From Rhodospirillaceae bacterium (GTDB lineage: Bacteria > Pseudomonadota > Alphaproteobacteria > Bin65), in assembly GCA_028819475.1 (NCBI GenBank), contig JAPPLJ010000025.1:62001-126000 (forward strand): a DNA stretch of 64,000 bases. The letters are read 5' to 3'. This document shows, in pieces, positions 20,723 to 30,423 of this stretch. Each line of letters starts with the position of its first letter. Positions within the stretch are counted from its first letter, which is position 1. A program made the position numbers and the translations under genes. The notes under the pieces are model-generated. The model made no database searches, had not been told where the DNA came from, and saw only the letters and a list, made by a program, of their open reading frames with translations.

Positions 20723-21298
20723 ATGGCCGAAACGACCTATCGCAGCCCGCTGGGCCTCCTGCGCCTCCGCGAGGCCCATGGCCACATCACCCATCTCGAC
20801 TGGGGGCCGGCGGCGCAGCCCGGCCCGATCGGCGCGCCCGAGGAGCAGCCCGATCTGCACCCCGATTCGCATAGGGACGATACGCCGCTGCTCAACCGGG
20901 CCGTTCACCAGCTGAACGCCTATTTTTTCTGCCAGTTGCGCCAGTTCGACCTGCCGCTGGCGCCCCACGGCACCGCCTTCCAGCGCGCGGTCTGGCGGCA
21001 GATGCAGGCGATCCCCTATGGCGAGACAAGGACCTACGGCGAAATCGCCCGCTGGCTGCGCAACGCGCCGCGCGCGGTCGGCGGGGCGTGCGGCCGCAAT
21101 CCGATCCCGATCATCATCCCGTGCCACCGGGTCGTCGCCTCGGGCGGCCTCGGCGGCTATTCCGGCGACGGCGGGACCGACACCAAGACCTGGCTGCTGG
21201 AGCTCGAAGGCTGGTCCGCCCACGGCCCGCGGACCCTGTTCGACGCGCCGCCCGATGCGGAAATGGGGGACGCCGAACCCAGCCTCGGCTTGCAATAG
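20723..21298 (+). CDS. methylated-DNA--protein-cysteine methyltransferase family protein
   Basis: A 191-aa protein of the Ogt/MGMT family, which removes O6-alkyl groups from guanine in a suicide reaction. The active-site motif IIPCHRVV is intact, with C134. Upstream motifs FQRAVWRQMQAIPYGETRTYGEIA and the Asn/Arg pair CGRNP are as expected. ATG 20723 is preferred to an upstream start in the same frame. A poorly conserved 50-residue stretch precedes the catalytic domain. It is the second gene of the accessory run, 73 nt after the DUF255 gene. Confidence 0.92.
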   Translation: MAETTYRSPLGLLRLREAHGHITHLDWGPAAQPGPIGAPEEQPDLHPDSHRDDTPLLNRAVHQLNAYFFCQLRQFDLPLAPHGTAFQRAVWRQMQAIPYGETRTYGEIARWLRNAPRAVGGACGRNPIPIIIPCHRVVASGGLGGYSGDGGTDTKTWLLELEGWSAHGPRTLFDAPPDAEMGDAEPSLGLQ

Positions 21299-21407
21299 CC
21301 GCGCCGGTTTTCTAGGACATCGTCCGCACGCTTTTTCGCGGTTCAGACAACACGGCCGCGCGCGCCGCCTTGCGGGGGCCGCGGCCCGGCAATTCAGGGA
21401 GGAAACC

Positions 21408-22100
21408 ATGCCGGACATCACGATCAACGCCCCGGACGGGCAATTCATGGCCTATCGCGCCGATCCCGCCGGAGGGTCCGGCCCGGCCATCGTCGTCATC
21501 CAGGAGATTTTCGGCGTCAACCGGGTGATGCGCGATATCTGCGACTGGTGGGCCGGCCAGGGCTTCATCGCGGTCTGCCCGGACATTTTCTGGCGCCAGG
21601 AGCCGGGCCTCCAGCTGACCGATCAGACCGAAGAGGGCTGGGCGCGGGGCTTCGAGCTTTACCAGGGCTTCGACGAGGCCAAGGGCGTCGAGGATATCCA
21701 GGCGACGATCGACGCGATCCGCGGCGACGCCGCGTGCAGCGGCAAGGTCGGCGCGGTCGGCTTCTGCCTCGGCGGCAAGCTCGCCTATCTGTGCGCGACC
21801 CGCACGGATGCCGACGCCAGCGTCGGCTATTACGGCGTCAGCATCGGCAACAATCTCGACGAGGCGGACAACATCGCAAAGCCGGCCATGCTGCATATCG
21901 CCGAAGAGGACGGCTTCTGCCCGAAGGAGGAGCAGGCGCAGATCCACGCCGCGCTGGACGGCCACGGCAAGGTGACGATCCACGACTATGCCGGCATGGA
22001 CCACGCTTTCGCCCGGTCCGGCGGCGAGCATTACGACGCCGGCGCGGCGCAGGCCGCCAACGACCGCTCGGCCGCCTTCTTCAACGCCCACCTGCGCTAA
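21408..22100 (+). CDS. dienelactone hydrolase family protein
   Basis: A 230-aa alpha/beta hydrolase with a strong GGGAGGA ribosome site. The Cys nucleophile is C120 in VGFCLGGK. The E33 in QEIFGVN, the Asp in EEDGFCP and the His in GMDHAFAR give the complete Cys-His-Asp triad of dienelactone hydrolases. Those enzymes open dienelactone to maleylacetate in chloroaromatic degradation, but most genomic members lie outside such pathways, and no catechol genes are near. Its neighbour is a quinone oxidoreductase, so a general detoxification role is possible. Confidence 0.92.
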   Translation: MPDITINAPDGQFMAYRADPAGGSGPAIVVIQEIFGVNRVMRDICDWWAGQGFIAVCPDIFWRQEPGLQLTDQTEEGWARGFELYQGFDEAKGVEDIQATIDAIRGDAACSGKVGAVGFCLGGKLAYLCATRTDADASVGYYGVSIGNNLDEADNIAKPAMLHIAEEDGFCPKEEQAQIHAALDGHGKVTIHDYAGMDHAFARSGGEHYDAGAAQAANDRSAAFFNAHLR

Positions 22101-22177
22101 CCGGCCCGGGACCGCCGGCCGCAGGGCCGGCGCTTCGCGGCAGGCGCGCCCATCACCGAACTTCGAGGACGAATTCC

Positions 22178-23155
22178 ATGACCCATGCCATCGTCGTGCA
22201 CGAAACCGGCGGACCCGAAGTCCTGCAATGGGAGGCCGTCGAGGTCGGCGATCCCGGCGAAGGCGAGGTGCGCATCCGGCACACCGCCGTCGGCCTCAAC
22301 TATATCGACGTCTATTTCCGCTCCGGCCTCTACCCGGCGGCGGGCCTGCCCTTCACGCCGGGCTTCGAGGGCGCCGGCACCGTCGAGGCGGTCGGGCCGG
22401 GGGTCGCCGGCTTCGCCGAGGGCGACCGGGTCTGCTACGGCACCAGCCCGCCGGGCGCCTACGCCGAATCCCGCATCATCCCGGTCTCCCACCTGGTGAA
22501 GATGCCCGACGGCATCGACGACCGGACCGCCGCGGCGATGATGCTCCAGGGCATGACGGTGGAATATCTCATCATGCACACCTGCCCGGTCCAGGCCGGC
22601 CAGACCGTGCTGTTCCACGCCGCGGCCGGCGGCGTCGGCCTGATCGCCTGCCAGTGGCTGAACCATCTCGGCGTCGAGGTGATCGGCACGGTCGGCAGCG
22701 ACGAGAAGGCGGAACTGGCGAAGGCCCACGGCGCGGCCCACACGATCAACTACCGGACCGAGGATTTCGTCGAACGGGTCAAGGAGATCACCGGCGGCAA
22801 GGGCGTGCCCTACGTCTACGATTCGGTCGGCAAGGACACCTTCATGGGCTCGCTCGACTGCCTCGCGCCGTTCGGCACCCTGGCGACCTTCGGCAACGCC
22901 TCCGGGCCGGTCGAGCCGTTCAACCCGGCGATTCTCGGCCCGAAGGGCTCGGTCTACGTCACCCGGCCGACCCTGTTCACCCACGCCTCGGTCCGCGCGC
23001 GGCTGGAGGAGATGGCCGGCAACCTGTTCGACGTCGTGCTGAGCGGCGCGGTGACGATCGAGGTCAACCAGACCTACCCGCTGAAAGACGCCAGCCAGGC
23101 CCACGCCGACCTCGAAGGCCGCCGCACGACCGGGAGCACGGTGTATACGGTATAG
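22178..23155 (+). CDS. NADPH:quinone oxidoreductase (zeta-crystallin type)
   Basis: A 325-aa zinc-free medium-chain dehydrogenase with a GAGGA site before ATG 22178. The GroES-like domain shows GLNYIDVYFRSG and the entry motif PFTPGFEGAGTVEAVG. The nucleotide-binding domain carries AAAGGVGLIACQ. The family ending EGRRTTGSTVYTV is present. The length matches QorA, which reduces quinones with NADPH by one-electron transfer. It lies 77 nt after the dienelactone hydrolase gene. Confidence 0.95.
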   Translation: MTHAIVVHETGGPEVLQWEAVEVGDPGEGEVRIRHTAVGLNYIDVYFRSGLYPAAGLPFTPGFEGAGTVEAVGPGVAGFAEGDRVCYGTSPPGAYAESRIIPVSHLVKMPDGIDDRTAAAMMLQGMTVEYLIMHTCPVQAGQTVLFHAAAGGVGLIACQWLNHLGVEVIGTVGSDEKAELAKAHGAAHTINYRTEDFVERVKEITGGKGVPYVYDSVGKDTFMGSLDCLAPFGTLATFGNASGPVEPFNPAILGPKGSVYVTRPTLFTHASVRARLEEMAGNLFDVVLSGAVTIEVNQTYPLKDASQAHADLEGRRTTGSTVYTV

Positions 23156-23215
23156 CGGCGCCCCGGACTGCGGCGCCGGCCGGGCGGCCGTATCAGGGCG
23201 GCAAAGGAGATCTCA

Positions 23216-24013
23216 ATGACCGCATTCGGAAAACGCTTCGCCGCCCTGCTGATCGCGGGCCTGCTCGCCGCGCCCGGCGCGGGTGCCGAGACGCGCGCCG
23301 TACCCCTCGTCGAGTGGAGCTCCGGGGAAAGCGCGGAGCGGCTCTCCCGGTCCCGCCACAAGGCCGACTTCTTCCCGCTCAGCAACAACTTCGTCAGCCA
23401 GGACAACAAGATTTTCTGCGGCCCGGCCTCGGCGGCGACCGTGCTCAATGCGCTCCGGCTGCGGCGCAAGCAGAATCTTCCCCGGGACACGGCGTCGATC
23501 GCCGAAAGCGAACGCGCCTGGCTGCCCAAGGGCTTCAGCCCGTTCTTCGGCAAATACACGCCGGGCAACGTGCTCAACGACCGCACGAAGCGCCGGGTCG
23601 AGGTGCTCGGCAAGCCGATCGAGATCGGCGGCCGGCTGCGCCCGGATTTCGGCCTGCAGCTGCACCAGCTGGCGCAGGCCCTGCGCGTCCACGGCCTCAA
23701 GGCGGTCGTGCGGGTCGTGGACGATGGCGCCGATGCCGAGACCGTCCGGCGCGAGATCGCCGCGAACCTGGCGCGGCGGGACGACTATGTGCTGGTCAAC
23801 TACACCCGCAAGGCGCTCGGCCAGCCTGGCGGCGGGCATATCTCGCCGCTCGGGGCCTACGACGCGCGCACCGACTCCTTCCTCATCATGGATGTCAACC
23901 CGAACCGCGCGCCCTGGGTCTGGGTGCGCGCCGCCGACCTGATCGCCGCCATGCGCACCTTCGACACGGTCGAGAACCGCGGCTACCTCCTCGTCTCCGA
24001 CCCGCAATCCTGA
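23216..24013 (+). CDS. exported phytochelatin synthase-like cysteine protease
   Basis: A 265-aa protein with a signal peptide (about 1-24, ending GAGA). It has the papain-like phytochelatin synthase domain. The catalytic triad is visible as C68 in FCGPASAATVLNAL, H208 in GGGHISPLGAYD and D226 in LIMDVNPNR. Bacterial members lack the C-terminal metal-sensing domain of the plant enzymes, and usually hydrolyse glutathione to gamma-Glu-Cys rather than make phytochelatins. The signal peptide puts this one in the periplasm, where a glutathione-conjugate or metal-related role is possible. It is last in the accessory run and convergent with rho. Confidence 0.9.
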   Translation: MTAFGKRFAALLIAGLLAAPGAGAETRAVPLVEWSSGESAERLSRSRHKADFFPLSNNFVSQDNKIFCGPASAATVLNALRLRRKQNLPRDTASIAESERAWLPKGFSPFFGKYTPGNVLNDRTKRRVEVLGKPIEIGGRLRPDFGLQLHQLAQALRVHGLKAVVRVVDDGADAETVRREIAANLARRDDYVLVNYTRKALGQPGGGHISPLGAYDARTDSFLIMDVNPNRAPWVWVRAADLIAAMRTFDTVENRGYLLVSDPQS

Positions 24014-24132
24014 CGGGGGGGCGGGGGGCGGGGCCGACCGGCCGCCGCCGACCCAGAGGGGGGAACGCGACGGGGAGCGCGGTGTATGCGGTCTAGAGGC
24101 GACCAAGACGGATAAAGGCGCAATCCCATTGT

Positions 24133-24238
24133 GCCGCCCCGGACGGAGCGGAGCGGAGATCCGGGGTCCAGGGCCACAGGCACAGGCCCGTCGGGACGGC
24201 CCTGGTCCCCGGCTCTCCCTGCGGTCGGCCGGGGTGGC
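24133..24238. repeat. intergenic palindrome family 1, copy D
   Basis: Starts GCCGCCCCGGACGGAGCGG and ends GGCCGGGGTGGC, with inner GATCCGGGGTCCAGGGCC and GGCCCTGGTCCCCGG. Here the GGAGCGG block is also in the left arm. It lies in the 299-bp gap between the convergent phytochelatin synthase-like gene and rho, where it could act as a two-way terminator; nothing else is seen in that gap. Confidence 0.85.
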
Positions 24239-24312
24239 ATCTAGTATTTTGCCGCTGCGGCGGCGCGGTTTGTGACGCGCCGGCCCCGATGAATGTCGAG
24301 GCCCGTCCCCCC

Positions 24313-25578
<1,266 letters not shown>

Positions 25579-25884
25579 GGGCAAATCACCAGAAAAACGA
25601 AAAGGGGCAACGACGCTGGCCGGCGCGCCGGCGGCGCGGAGACGAAAGAGGGAAGCGGTTTTCCTGCGCGGAACGGCTGGGTGGGGAGATACGCCGGCGG
25701 CGCCGCAGCGCTCGCGCCGAAAGAAGGCGGCCGGTGTTCCGGGGGCGCCGTCTCGGGCGCCGTACCGCTTCCTTGGAAGGAGGGATTCCGAATATAGCAA
25801 CGCACGGCGAGAAAGTAAGGTGGCGCGAATGCCGCGCCGCCAAACGGGGCCAGACCCCTGTCCGGAGTCGCCTCCGGAGCCGGG
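25579..25884 (-). promoter_or_regulatory. rho leader region, no gene seen
   Basis: A 306-bp stretch between the hemJ stop and the rho start. The rho frame remains open through most of it, but the sequence does not resemble Rho. In other bacteria rho is controlled by Rho-dependent attenuation in a long leader, and this leader would suit that. I could not identify a promoter or terminator hairpin with confidence. Confidence 0.4.
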
Positions 25885-26313
25885 TCAAAAGGGTTTGACG
25901 ATCACCAGCACGACGATGAGGATCGCGAACAGCGCCGGCACCTCGTTCCAGACCCGGTAGAAGCGGGCGGACCGGGCGTTCTCGTCCCGCTCGAAATCCC
26001 TGCGCCAGCGGGCGCAGGCGTGGTGCAGCAGGGTCAGCGCGATCACGCCGAGCCATTTCGCGTGCATCCAGCCTTGGGTCCAGAATTCGCTGGCGACATA
26101 GAGCGCAATACCGGTGGCCCAGACGACGACCATCGACGGGTTGGCGATCCCGCGCAGCAGCCGGCGCTCCATGACCTTGAAGGTCTCGGACTTGTCAGAA
26201 CCCGGCGCGGCGTCGGCGTGATAGACGAACAGCCGCGGCAGATAGAGCAGCGCCGCCATCCAGGCGATCACCGAAAGGACGTGCAGCGCCTTGACCCAGG
26301 GGATCCAGTCCAT
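25885..26313 (-). CDS. hemJ: protoporphyrinogen oxidase HemJ
   Basis: A 142-aa membrane protein with about four transmembrane segments, of the HemJ/UPF0093 family that oxidises protoporphyrinogen IX to protoporphyrin IX. The conserved His11 in VKALHVLSVIAWMA, the family segment LLYLPRLFVYH, K-rich loops and WNEVPALFAI are present. The start is ATG 26313 with AGAG upstream; the open frame back to 26373 is rejected because it overlaps hemH. It lies 11 nt after hemH, so hemE-hemH-hemJ is a likely operon for the last steps of heme synthesis. Confidence 0.95.
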   Translation of the reverse strand: MDWIPWVKALHVLSVIAWMAALLYLPRLFVYHADAAPGSDKSETFKVMERRLLRGIANPSMVVVWATGIALYVASEFWTQGWMHAKWLGVIALTLLHHACARWRRDFERDENARSARFYRVWNEVPALFAILIVVLVIVKPF

Positions 26314-26324
26314 CGTCTCTGCGC

Positions 26325-27371
26325 CTATGCGCCGCCGGCCGCGAGCTGGCAGCCCGTCCGGTCCGCGGGGCACAGCCGGCCGCCGCTCTCCGCTTCGAGG
26401 CCGCCGCGCGCCAGGATGGTTTGCACCATGTCGGCAAGACCGCCAATGAAAGCAGGGTGGGTGCCGACCGCCGGTGCCCGGAGATAGGCCGGCACCCCGG
26501 CGTCTTCCGCCACCTTGCGGTATTCGATGTCGAGCTCGACCAGGGTTTCGGAATGTTCCGAGACGAAGGCGATCGGCGCAACCAGCACGGGCTTGCTCTC
26601 AGCGCCCGCACGGCGGATTTCATCTTCGGTCGACGGCCCGATCCATTTCAGCGGCCCGACCCGGCTCTGGTAGCAGACGGTGCTGTCGGCGGCGGCATCA
26701 CCAAGCGCTTCGGCAATCGCGGCAGCCGTCCGCTCGACCTGCCAGCGGTAGGGATCGCCGGCCGCGATCACCCTCTCCGGCAACCCGTGGGCCGAAAACA
26801 GGATGCGCGGCTGGTCTCCGTCATGGCCGGTCAGGGTTTCCGAGATCCTGTCCGCCATCGCCGCGATGAAGCCGGCGTTGACCGGGTAACAGCAGATGCC
26901 GCCGACCGCCGGGCCGAGTCCGGCCGAAGCGGCCGCGCCATTCCATTCCCGCACCGACGAGGCCGATGTCGTCGTCGAGAATTGGGGATAGAGCGGCAGC
27001 AGGACCGTGCGCCGGACGCCCCGCTGCGCCAGATCGCGCGCCACCGCCTCCGCTCGGCGGCCCCAATAGCGCATCGCGACATGGACCGACGGTGGCTCCG
27101 CCGCGCCGAACCGGTCCGCCAGCGCCGTTTCCAGCGCCGCAGCCTGGGCGTCGGTTTCTTCGTGGATCGGCGATTTGCCGCCGAGATGGACGTAGATGTC
27201 CTGCGCGACCGGCGCGCGGCGGCCCGCGATCAGCTTCGCCAGCAGCCAGCGCACCGGCTGCGGCGCGCCGACGATCGCCCGGTCGTTGAACAGGTTGAAC
27301 AGGAACGGCTTTACGGTGTCCGGCGCGGTCGGGCCGCCGAGATTGAACAGGATGACGGCAGTATCGCTCAC
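26325..27371 (-). CDS. hemH: ferrochelatase
   Basis: A 348-aa enzyme that inserts Fe2+ into protoporphyrin IX. It begins at a GTG (27371) whose GTGA overlaps the hemE stop. Family motifs are in order: VILFNLGGP, LLPLYPQFSTTT, the catalytic His in FSAHGLPERV, CYQSRVGPLKWIGPST and AFVSEHSETLVELDIEY. The C-terminal segment contains two Cys (GGRLCPADRTGC), as in some bacterial ferrochelatases that carry a 2Fe-2S cluster, but the full four-Cys set is not obvious. Confidence 0.96.
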   Translation of the reverse strand: MSDTAVILFNLGGPTAPDTVKPFLFNLFNDRAIVGAPQPVRWLLAKLIAGRRAPVAQDIYVHLGGKSPIHEETDAQAAALETALADRFGAAEPPSVHVAMRYWGRRAEAVARDLAQRGVRRTVLLPLYPQFSTTTSASSVREWNGAAASAGLGPAVGGICCYPVNAGFIAAMADRISETLTGHDGDQPRILFSAHGLPERVIAAGDPYRWQVERTAAAIAEALGDAAADSTVCYQSRVGPLKWIGPSTEDEIRRAGAESKPVLVAPIAFVSEHSETLVELDIEYRKVAEDAGVPAYLRAPAVGTHPAFIGGLADMVQTILARGGLEAESGGRLCPADRTGCQLAAGGA

Positions 27372-28396
27372 GCCGCGCCCCGCACGGCCGCTACCAGTTC
27401 CGCGACGTGATCCGGCGGCGTCTGCGGCACGATGCCGTGGCCGAGATTGAAGATATGCAGACCGCCGGCCAGGCCGGACACGATCTCCCCGATCCTTTCT
27501 TCGAGCGCCACGCCGCCGGCCGCCAGCAACAGCGGATCGAGATTGCCCTGGACCGGAACGGATTTCTGGATCGCCCGCGCCTGGGCGAGCGGGACGCCGG
27601 TATCGAGGCTGATGGCCGTGACGCCGGTCGCGGCGACGTAATCCCCGATCAGGCTGCCGGCGCCGCGCGGAAAGCCGATCACGGGCGCCGCCGGGTGCCG
27701 GGCGCGCAAGGCCTCGACGATCCGCCGGGTCGGGCCGACGACGTAGCGCCGGAACTCCGGCTCGGCCAGAACGCCGGCCCAGCTCTCGAAGATCTGCACG
27801 CAGTCCGCGCCGGCGTCGATCTGGCGCGACAGGTGCTCGACGGTTGCGTCCATCAGCATGTCGATCAGCCGCCCGAACCCCTCGGGATCGCGCCACATCC
27901 AGGCCTTGACCGTCTCAAAACTCCGACTGCTGCCGCCTTCCACGGCGTAGGTCGCCACCGTCCACGGGCCGCCGGCGAACCCGATCAGGGTCTTTTCCGG
28001 CGCCAGCGCCGCGCGGATCGCCGACACCGCCTCGTAGACCGGCGCACAATGCGCAACCGCCCGGTCCGGATCGAGCGCCGCCAGATCGCCGGCATTCCGC
28101 ACCGGGACGAGGATCGGACCGTGCCCGTCCTCGAAGCCGACGGTCATTCCCATGCCGTCCGGCACGACCAGAATGTCGGAAAACAGGATCGCCGCATCGA
28201 AATCGAAGCGCCGGACGGGCTGCAGGGTAATCTCGACCGCCAGGTCCGGCGTGTAGCACAGGTCGAGGAAGGACTCCGCGGATTGCCGCAAGCGCCGATA
28301 TTCCGGCAGGTAACGCCCGGCCTGGCGCATGAGCCAGACCGGCGCCGCCGCCGCCGGTTCGCCGGCCAGTACACGCATCATCGACTGATCGGTCAT
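27368..28396 (-). CDS. hemE: uroporphyrinogen decarboxylase
   Basis: A 342-aa enzyme that converts uroporphyrinogen III to coproporphyrinogen III. The signature PVWLMRQAGRYLPEYR is at about 20-35, with further family motifs ILFSDILVVPDGMGM, GFAGGPWTVATYAVEGG and FPRGAG. It is first of the leftward hemE-hemH-hemJ group and overlaps hemH. Its start faces the intergenic region proposed as oriC. In Caulobacter the origin lies directly beside hemE. Confidence 0.97.
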   Translation of the reverse strand: MTDQSMMRVLAGEPAAAAPVWLMRQAGRYLPEYRRLRQSAESFLDLCYTPDLAVEITLQPVRRFDFDAAILFSDILVVPDGMGMTVGFEDGHGPILVPVRNAGDLAALDPDRAVAHCAPVYEAVSAIRAALAPEKTLIGFAGGPWTVATYAVEGGSSRSFETVKAWMWRDPEGFGRLIDMLMDATVEHLSRQIDAGADCVQIFESWAGVLAEPEFRRYVVGPTRRIVEALRARHPAAPVIGFPRGAGSLIGDYVAATGVTAISLDTGVPLAQARAIQKSVPVQGNLDPLLLAAGGVALEERIGEIVSGLAGGLHIFNLGHGIVPQTPPDHVAELVAAVRGAA

Positions 28397-28889
28397 CGGG
28401 TCGGTCTGTCGGAATTCCGGTCGGGAGCCGTAACACCGCCGGGCGGTCCGTTACCCGGCGGCCAAGTTCATTATGAATCCCTTTATATAGAAAGGTTGTA
28501 GTTGTTTTTGTTGGGAAGGGGAGTCGCGGGGATTACTGGTTGATCACAGGCAACTGGATATCCCGCCCGGAAGCGCTGCCGCCGCGCGCCGATCCTGTGG
28601 AAAGCAGGGACAACCGGTCAACAGCCTGAAAGCGCCGGGAAAGGCGAGCGGCCGGCTGGGCATACTCCCGGTGCGGCGGGGGCGCCGGAGCCGGGAAAAG
28701 AAGATGCGCCGGGCAGGAAATCCACGCCGGGATTATCGGTCCCCAGCCGGAAATCCCGGTGGTGGTGACCGCGGTGTGCCGGGACAGAATTTTGCAGTCG
28801 CAGCCCGGCGGCGCCCGCGCGTATAACAGGCCCGGTTGCGCCGCAGTCCGGCGCCGCTTTTCCACAGGCTTGTCTCGCCCAATCCGACC
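28397..28889. other. candidate chromosomal origin of replication (oriC)
   Basis: A 493-bp gene-free region between divergent hemE and ppsR (the Rickettsia RP001 family), the same position as the Caulobacter origin. It has an AT-rich tract at about 28464-28513, containing the palindrome TTCATTATGAA and a TTTATATAG run, in an otherwise GC-rich setting. DnaA-box-like nonamers are TTTTCCACA (28858-28866, one mismatch) and weaker ones at 28596-28604, 28540-28548 and 28718-28726. Housekeeping genes point away on both sides for several kb. No exact DnaA consensus box is present, so the call rests mainly on gene context. Confidence 0.55.
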
Positions 28890-29789
28890 ATGAGCCGTCA
28901 CCACCTCTATCTGATCTCCGATTCGACCGGCGAGACGGTCCAGACTATCGGCCGGGCCTGCGCGGTCCAGTTCGAGCAGGTCGAGGTCGTCGAGCATCTC
29001 TGGCCGATGGTGCGCAGCCCGCGGGCCCTGGAGATCGTCATCGAGGAGTTGGAGGAGGAGCCCGGCCTGGTGCTCTATACCCTGCTCGACCGGACGCTCG
29101 CCGAAACCCTCGAAGACTATTGCAAGCGCCGGTCGCTGACCTGCGTCTCGGTGATCGACCCCTTCATCGAGATGATGGCCGCTTACTTCGGCGAAAAGAG
29201 CGGCGACATGCCGGGCCGGCAGCATGAGCTCGACGACGAGTATTTCCAGCGCATCGACGCCATCACCTATGTCATGCAGCATGACGACGGCCAGCATACC
29301 GGCAACCTCGAAGAGGCCGATGTCGTGCTGGTCGGCGTCTCGCGCACGTCGAAGACGCCGACCTCGATCTACCTGGCGAACCGCGGCGTCAAGGCGGCCA
29401 ACGTGCCGATCGTGCCGGATCAGCCGTTGCCCGAAATCCTCTTCGGCCTGACCCGGCCCCTGGTCGTCGGCCTGACCGAGGATCCGCGCCGGCTGGTCGA
29501 TCTCCGGCGCTCGCGCATGCGCCAGTCGCTCGGCGATACCGAAACCGACTACACGGATATCGATGCGGTCAGGAAGGAGGTCGCCGACGCGCGCCGGCTG
29601 TTCGGGCGCTACGGCTGGCCGGTCATCGACGTCACCCGCCGGTCGATCGAGGAAACGGCGGCGGCTATCCTGCGCCTGGTGCGCGACCGGGCCCGCCGCC
29701 TCGAGGAAGGCGCCGACGCCGACCTGCTCAGCCTGGGCCGGCCCGGTTCAGGCGCACCGGGGGGCGCACCGGGGGGCGGCGGTGGGTGA
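28890..29789 (+). CDS. ppsR: PEP synthase/PPDK regulatory protein (DUF299)
   Basis: A 299-aa bifunctional kinase/phosphorylase of the PSRP family. It switches phosphoenolpyruvate synthase or pyruvate phosphate dikinase by ADP-dependent phosphorylation and Pi-dependent dephosphorylation. The start motif HHLYLISDSTGETV and the P-loop GVSRTSKT at 149-156 are present. The C-terminal tail is Gly/Pro-rich and overlaps the maf start. It is first of a rightward run of overlapping genes (ppsR-maf-aroE-coaE-dnaQ), an order conserved beside alphaproteobacterial origins. Confidence 0.95.
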   Translation: MSRHHLYLISDSTGETVQTIGRACAVQFEQVEVVEHLWPMVRSPRALEIVIEELEEEPGLVLYTLLDRTLAETLEDYCKRRSLTCVSVIDPFIEMMAAYFGEKSGDMPGRQHELDDEYFQRIDAITYVMQHDDGQHTGNLEEADVVLVGVSRTSKTPTSIYLANRGVKAANVPIVPDQPLPEILFGLTRPLVVGLTEDPRRLVDLRRSRMRQSLGDTETDYTDIDAVRKEVADARRLFGRYGWPVIDVTRRSIEETAAAILRLVRDRARRLEEGADADLLSLGRPGSGAPGGAPGGGGG

Positions 29790-30423
29790 GGCGCCGGCCC
29801 TGACCCGGCCGGGCGCGCCGGCGCTGATCCTGGCTTCGGCGAGCCGGACCCGGGCGCGCATGATGGAAAATGCCGGCCTGGCCTTCGAAATCCTGCCGGC
29901 TGCCGTCGACGAGGCGGCGGTCAAGCGGCGCTTGGCGGCGGCGGGCGCGCTGCCCCGCGAGGTCGCCGACACCCTCGCCGAAACCAAGGCCGCCGAGGTG
30001 TCGCAGCGCATCGCCGCAGACCGGCCCGGCGCGCTCATTCTGGGCGCCGACCAGGTGCTCGAATTCGACGGCGCGATCTTGGACAAGCCGGCGGACCGTC
30101 CCACCGCCGCGGACCATCTGCGGCTGCTGTCGGGCCGGCGCCACCGGCTTGTCTCCGCGGCGGTGCTGCTCAGGGACGGACAGCGAATCTGGGGCTGCGA
30201 CGACCGGGCGAGCCTCGTCGTCCGGCCGCTGACCGACGGGTTCATCGCCGCATATCTCGATTGCACCGGCGACGATGCCTTGGACTCGGTCGGCGCCTAC
30301 CGGCTCGAAGGCCTCGGCGCGCACCTGTTCGCGTCGGTCGAGGGCGATTTCTTCACCATCCTCGGCCTGCCGCTGCTCCCGCTGCTCGATTTTCTGCGCG
30401 GCCACGGAGTTCTGGAGGCATGA
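29782..30423 (+). CDS. maf: Maf-like nucleotide pyrophosphatase
   Basis: A 213-aa protein from GTG 29782, inside the 3' end of ppsR. Maf proteins hydrolyse non-canonical or modified nucleoside triphosphates to monophosphates. Family motifs LILASASRTRARMM, the catalytic-region Asp in LGADQVLEFDG and DALDSVGAYRLEGLG are present. The ASRTR form and the length are typical of alphaproteobacterial Maf-2-like proteins. Its stop overlaps the aroE start (ATGA). Confidence 0.93.
   Translation: MGEAPALTRPGAPALILASASRTRARMMENAGLAFEILPAAVDEAAVKRRLAAAGALPREVADTLAETKAAEVSQRIAADRPGALILGADQVLEFDGAILDKPADRPTAADHLRLLSGRRHRLVSAAVLLRDGQRIWGCDDRASLVVRPLTDGFIAAYLDCTGDDALDSVGAYRLEGLGAHLFASVEGDFFTILGLPLLPLLDFLRGHGVLEA

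Noticed and set aside
21018-21407. N-terminal extension of the dienelactone hydrolase frame
   Set aside because: The extension is a shifted frame of the alkyltransferase gene; a strong ribosome site marks ATG 21408 as the start.
28533-29297. 254-codon minus-strand frame covering the hemE-ppsR gap and the ppsR start
   Set aside because: Most of it is antisense to PpsR, and the part in the gap has no family resemblance; the gap is better explained as oriC.
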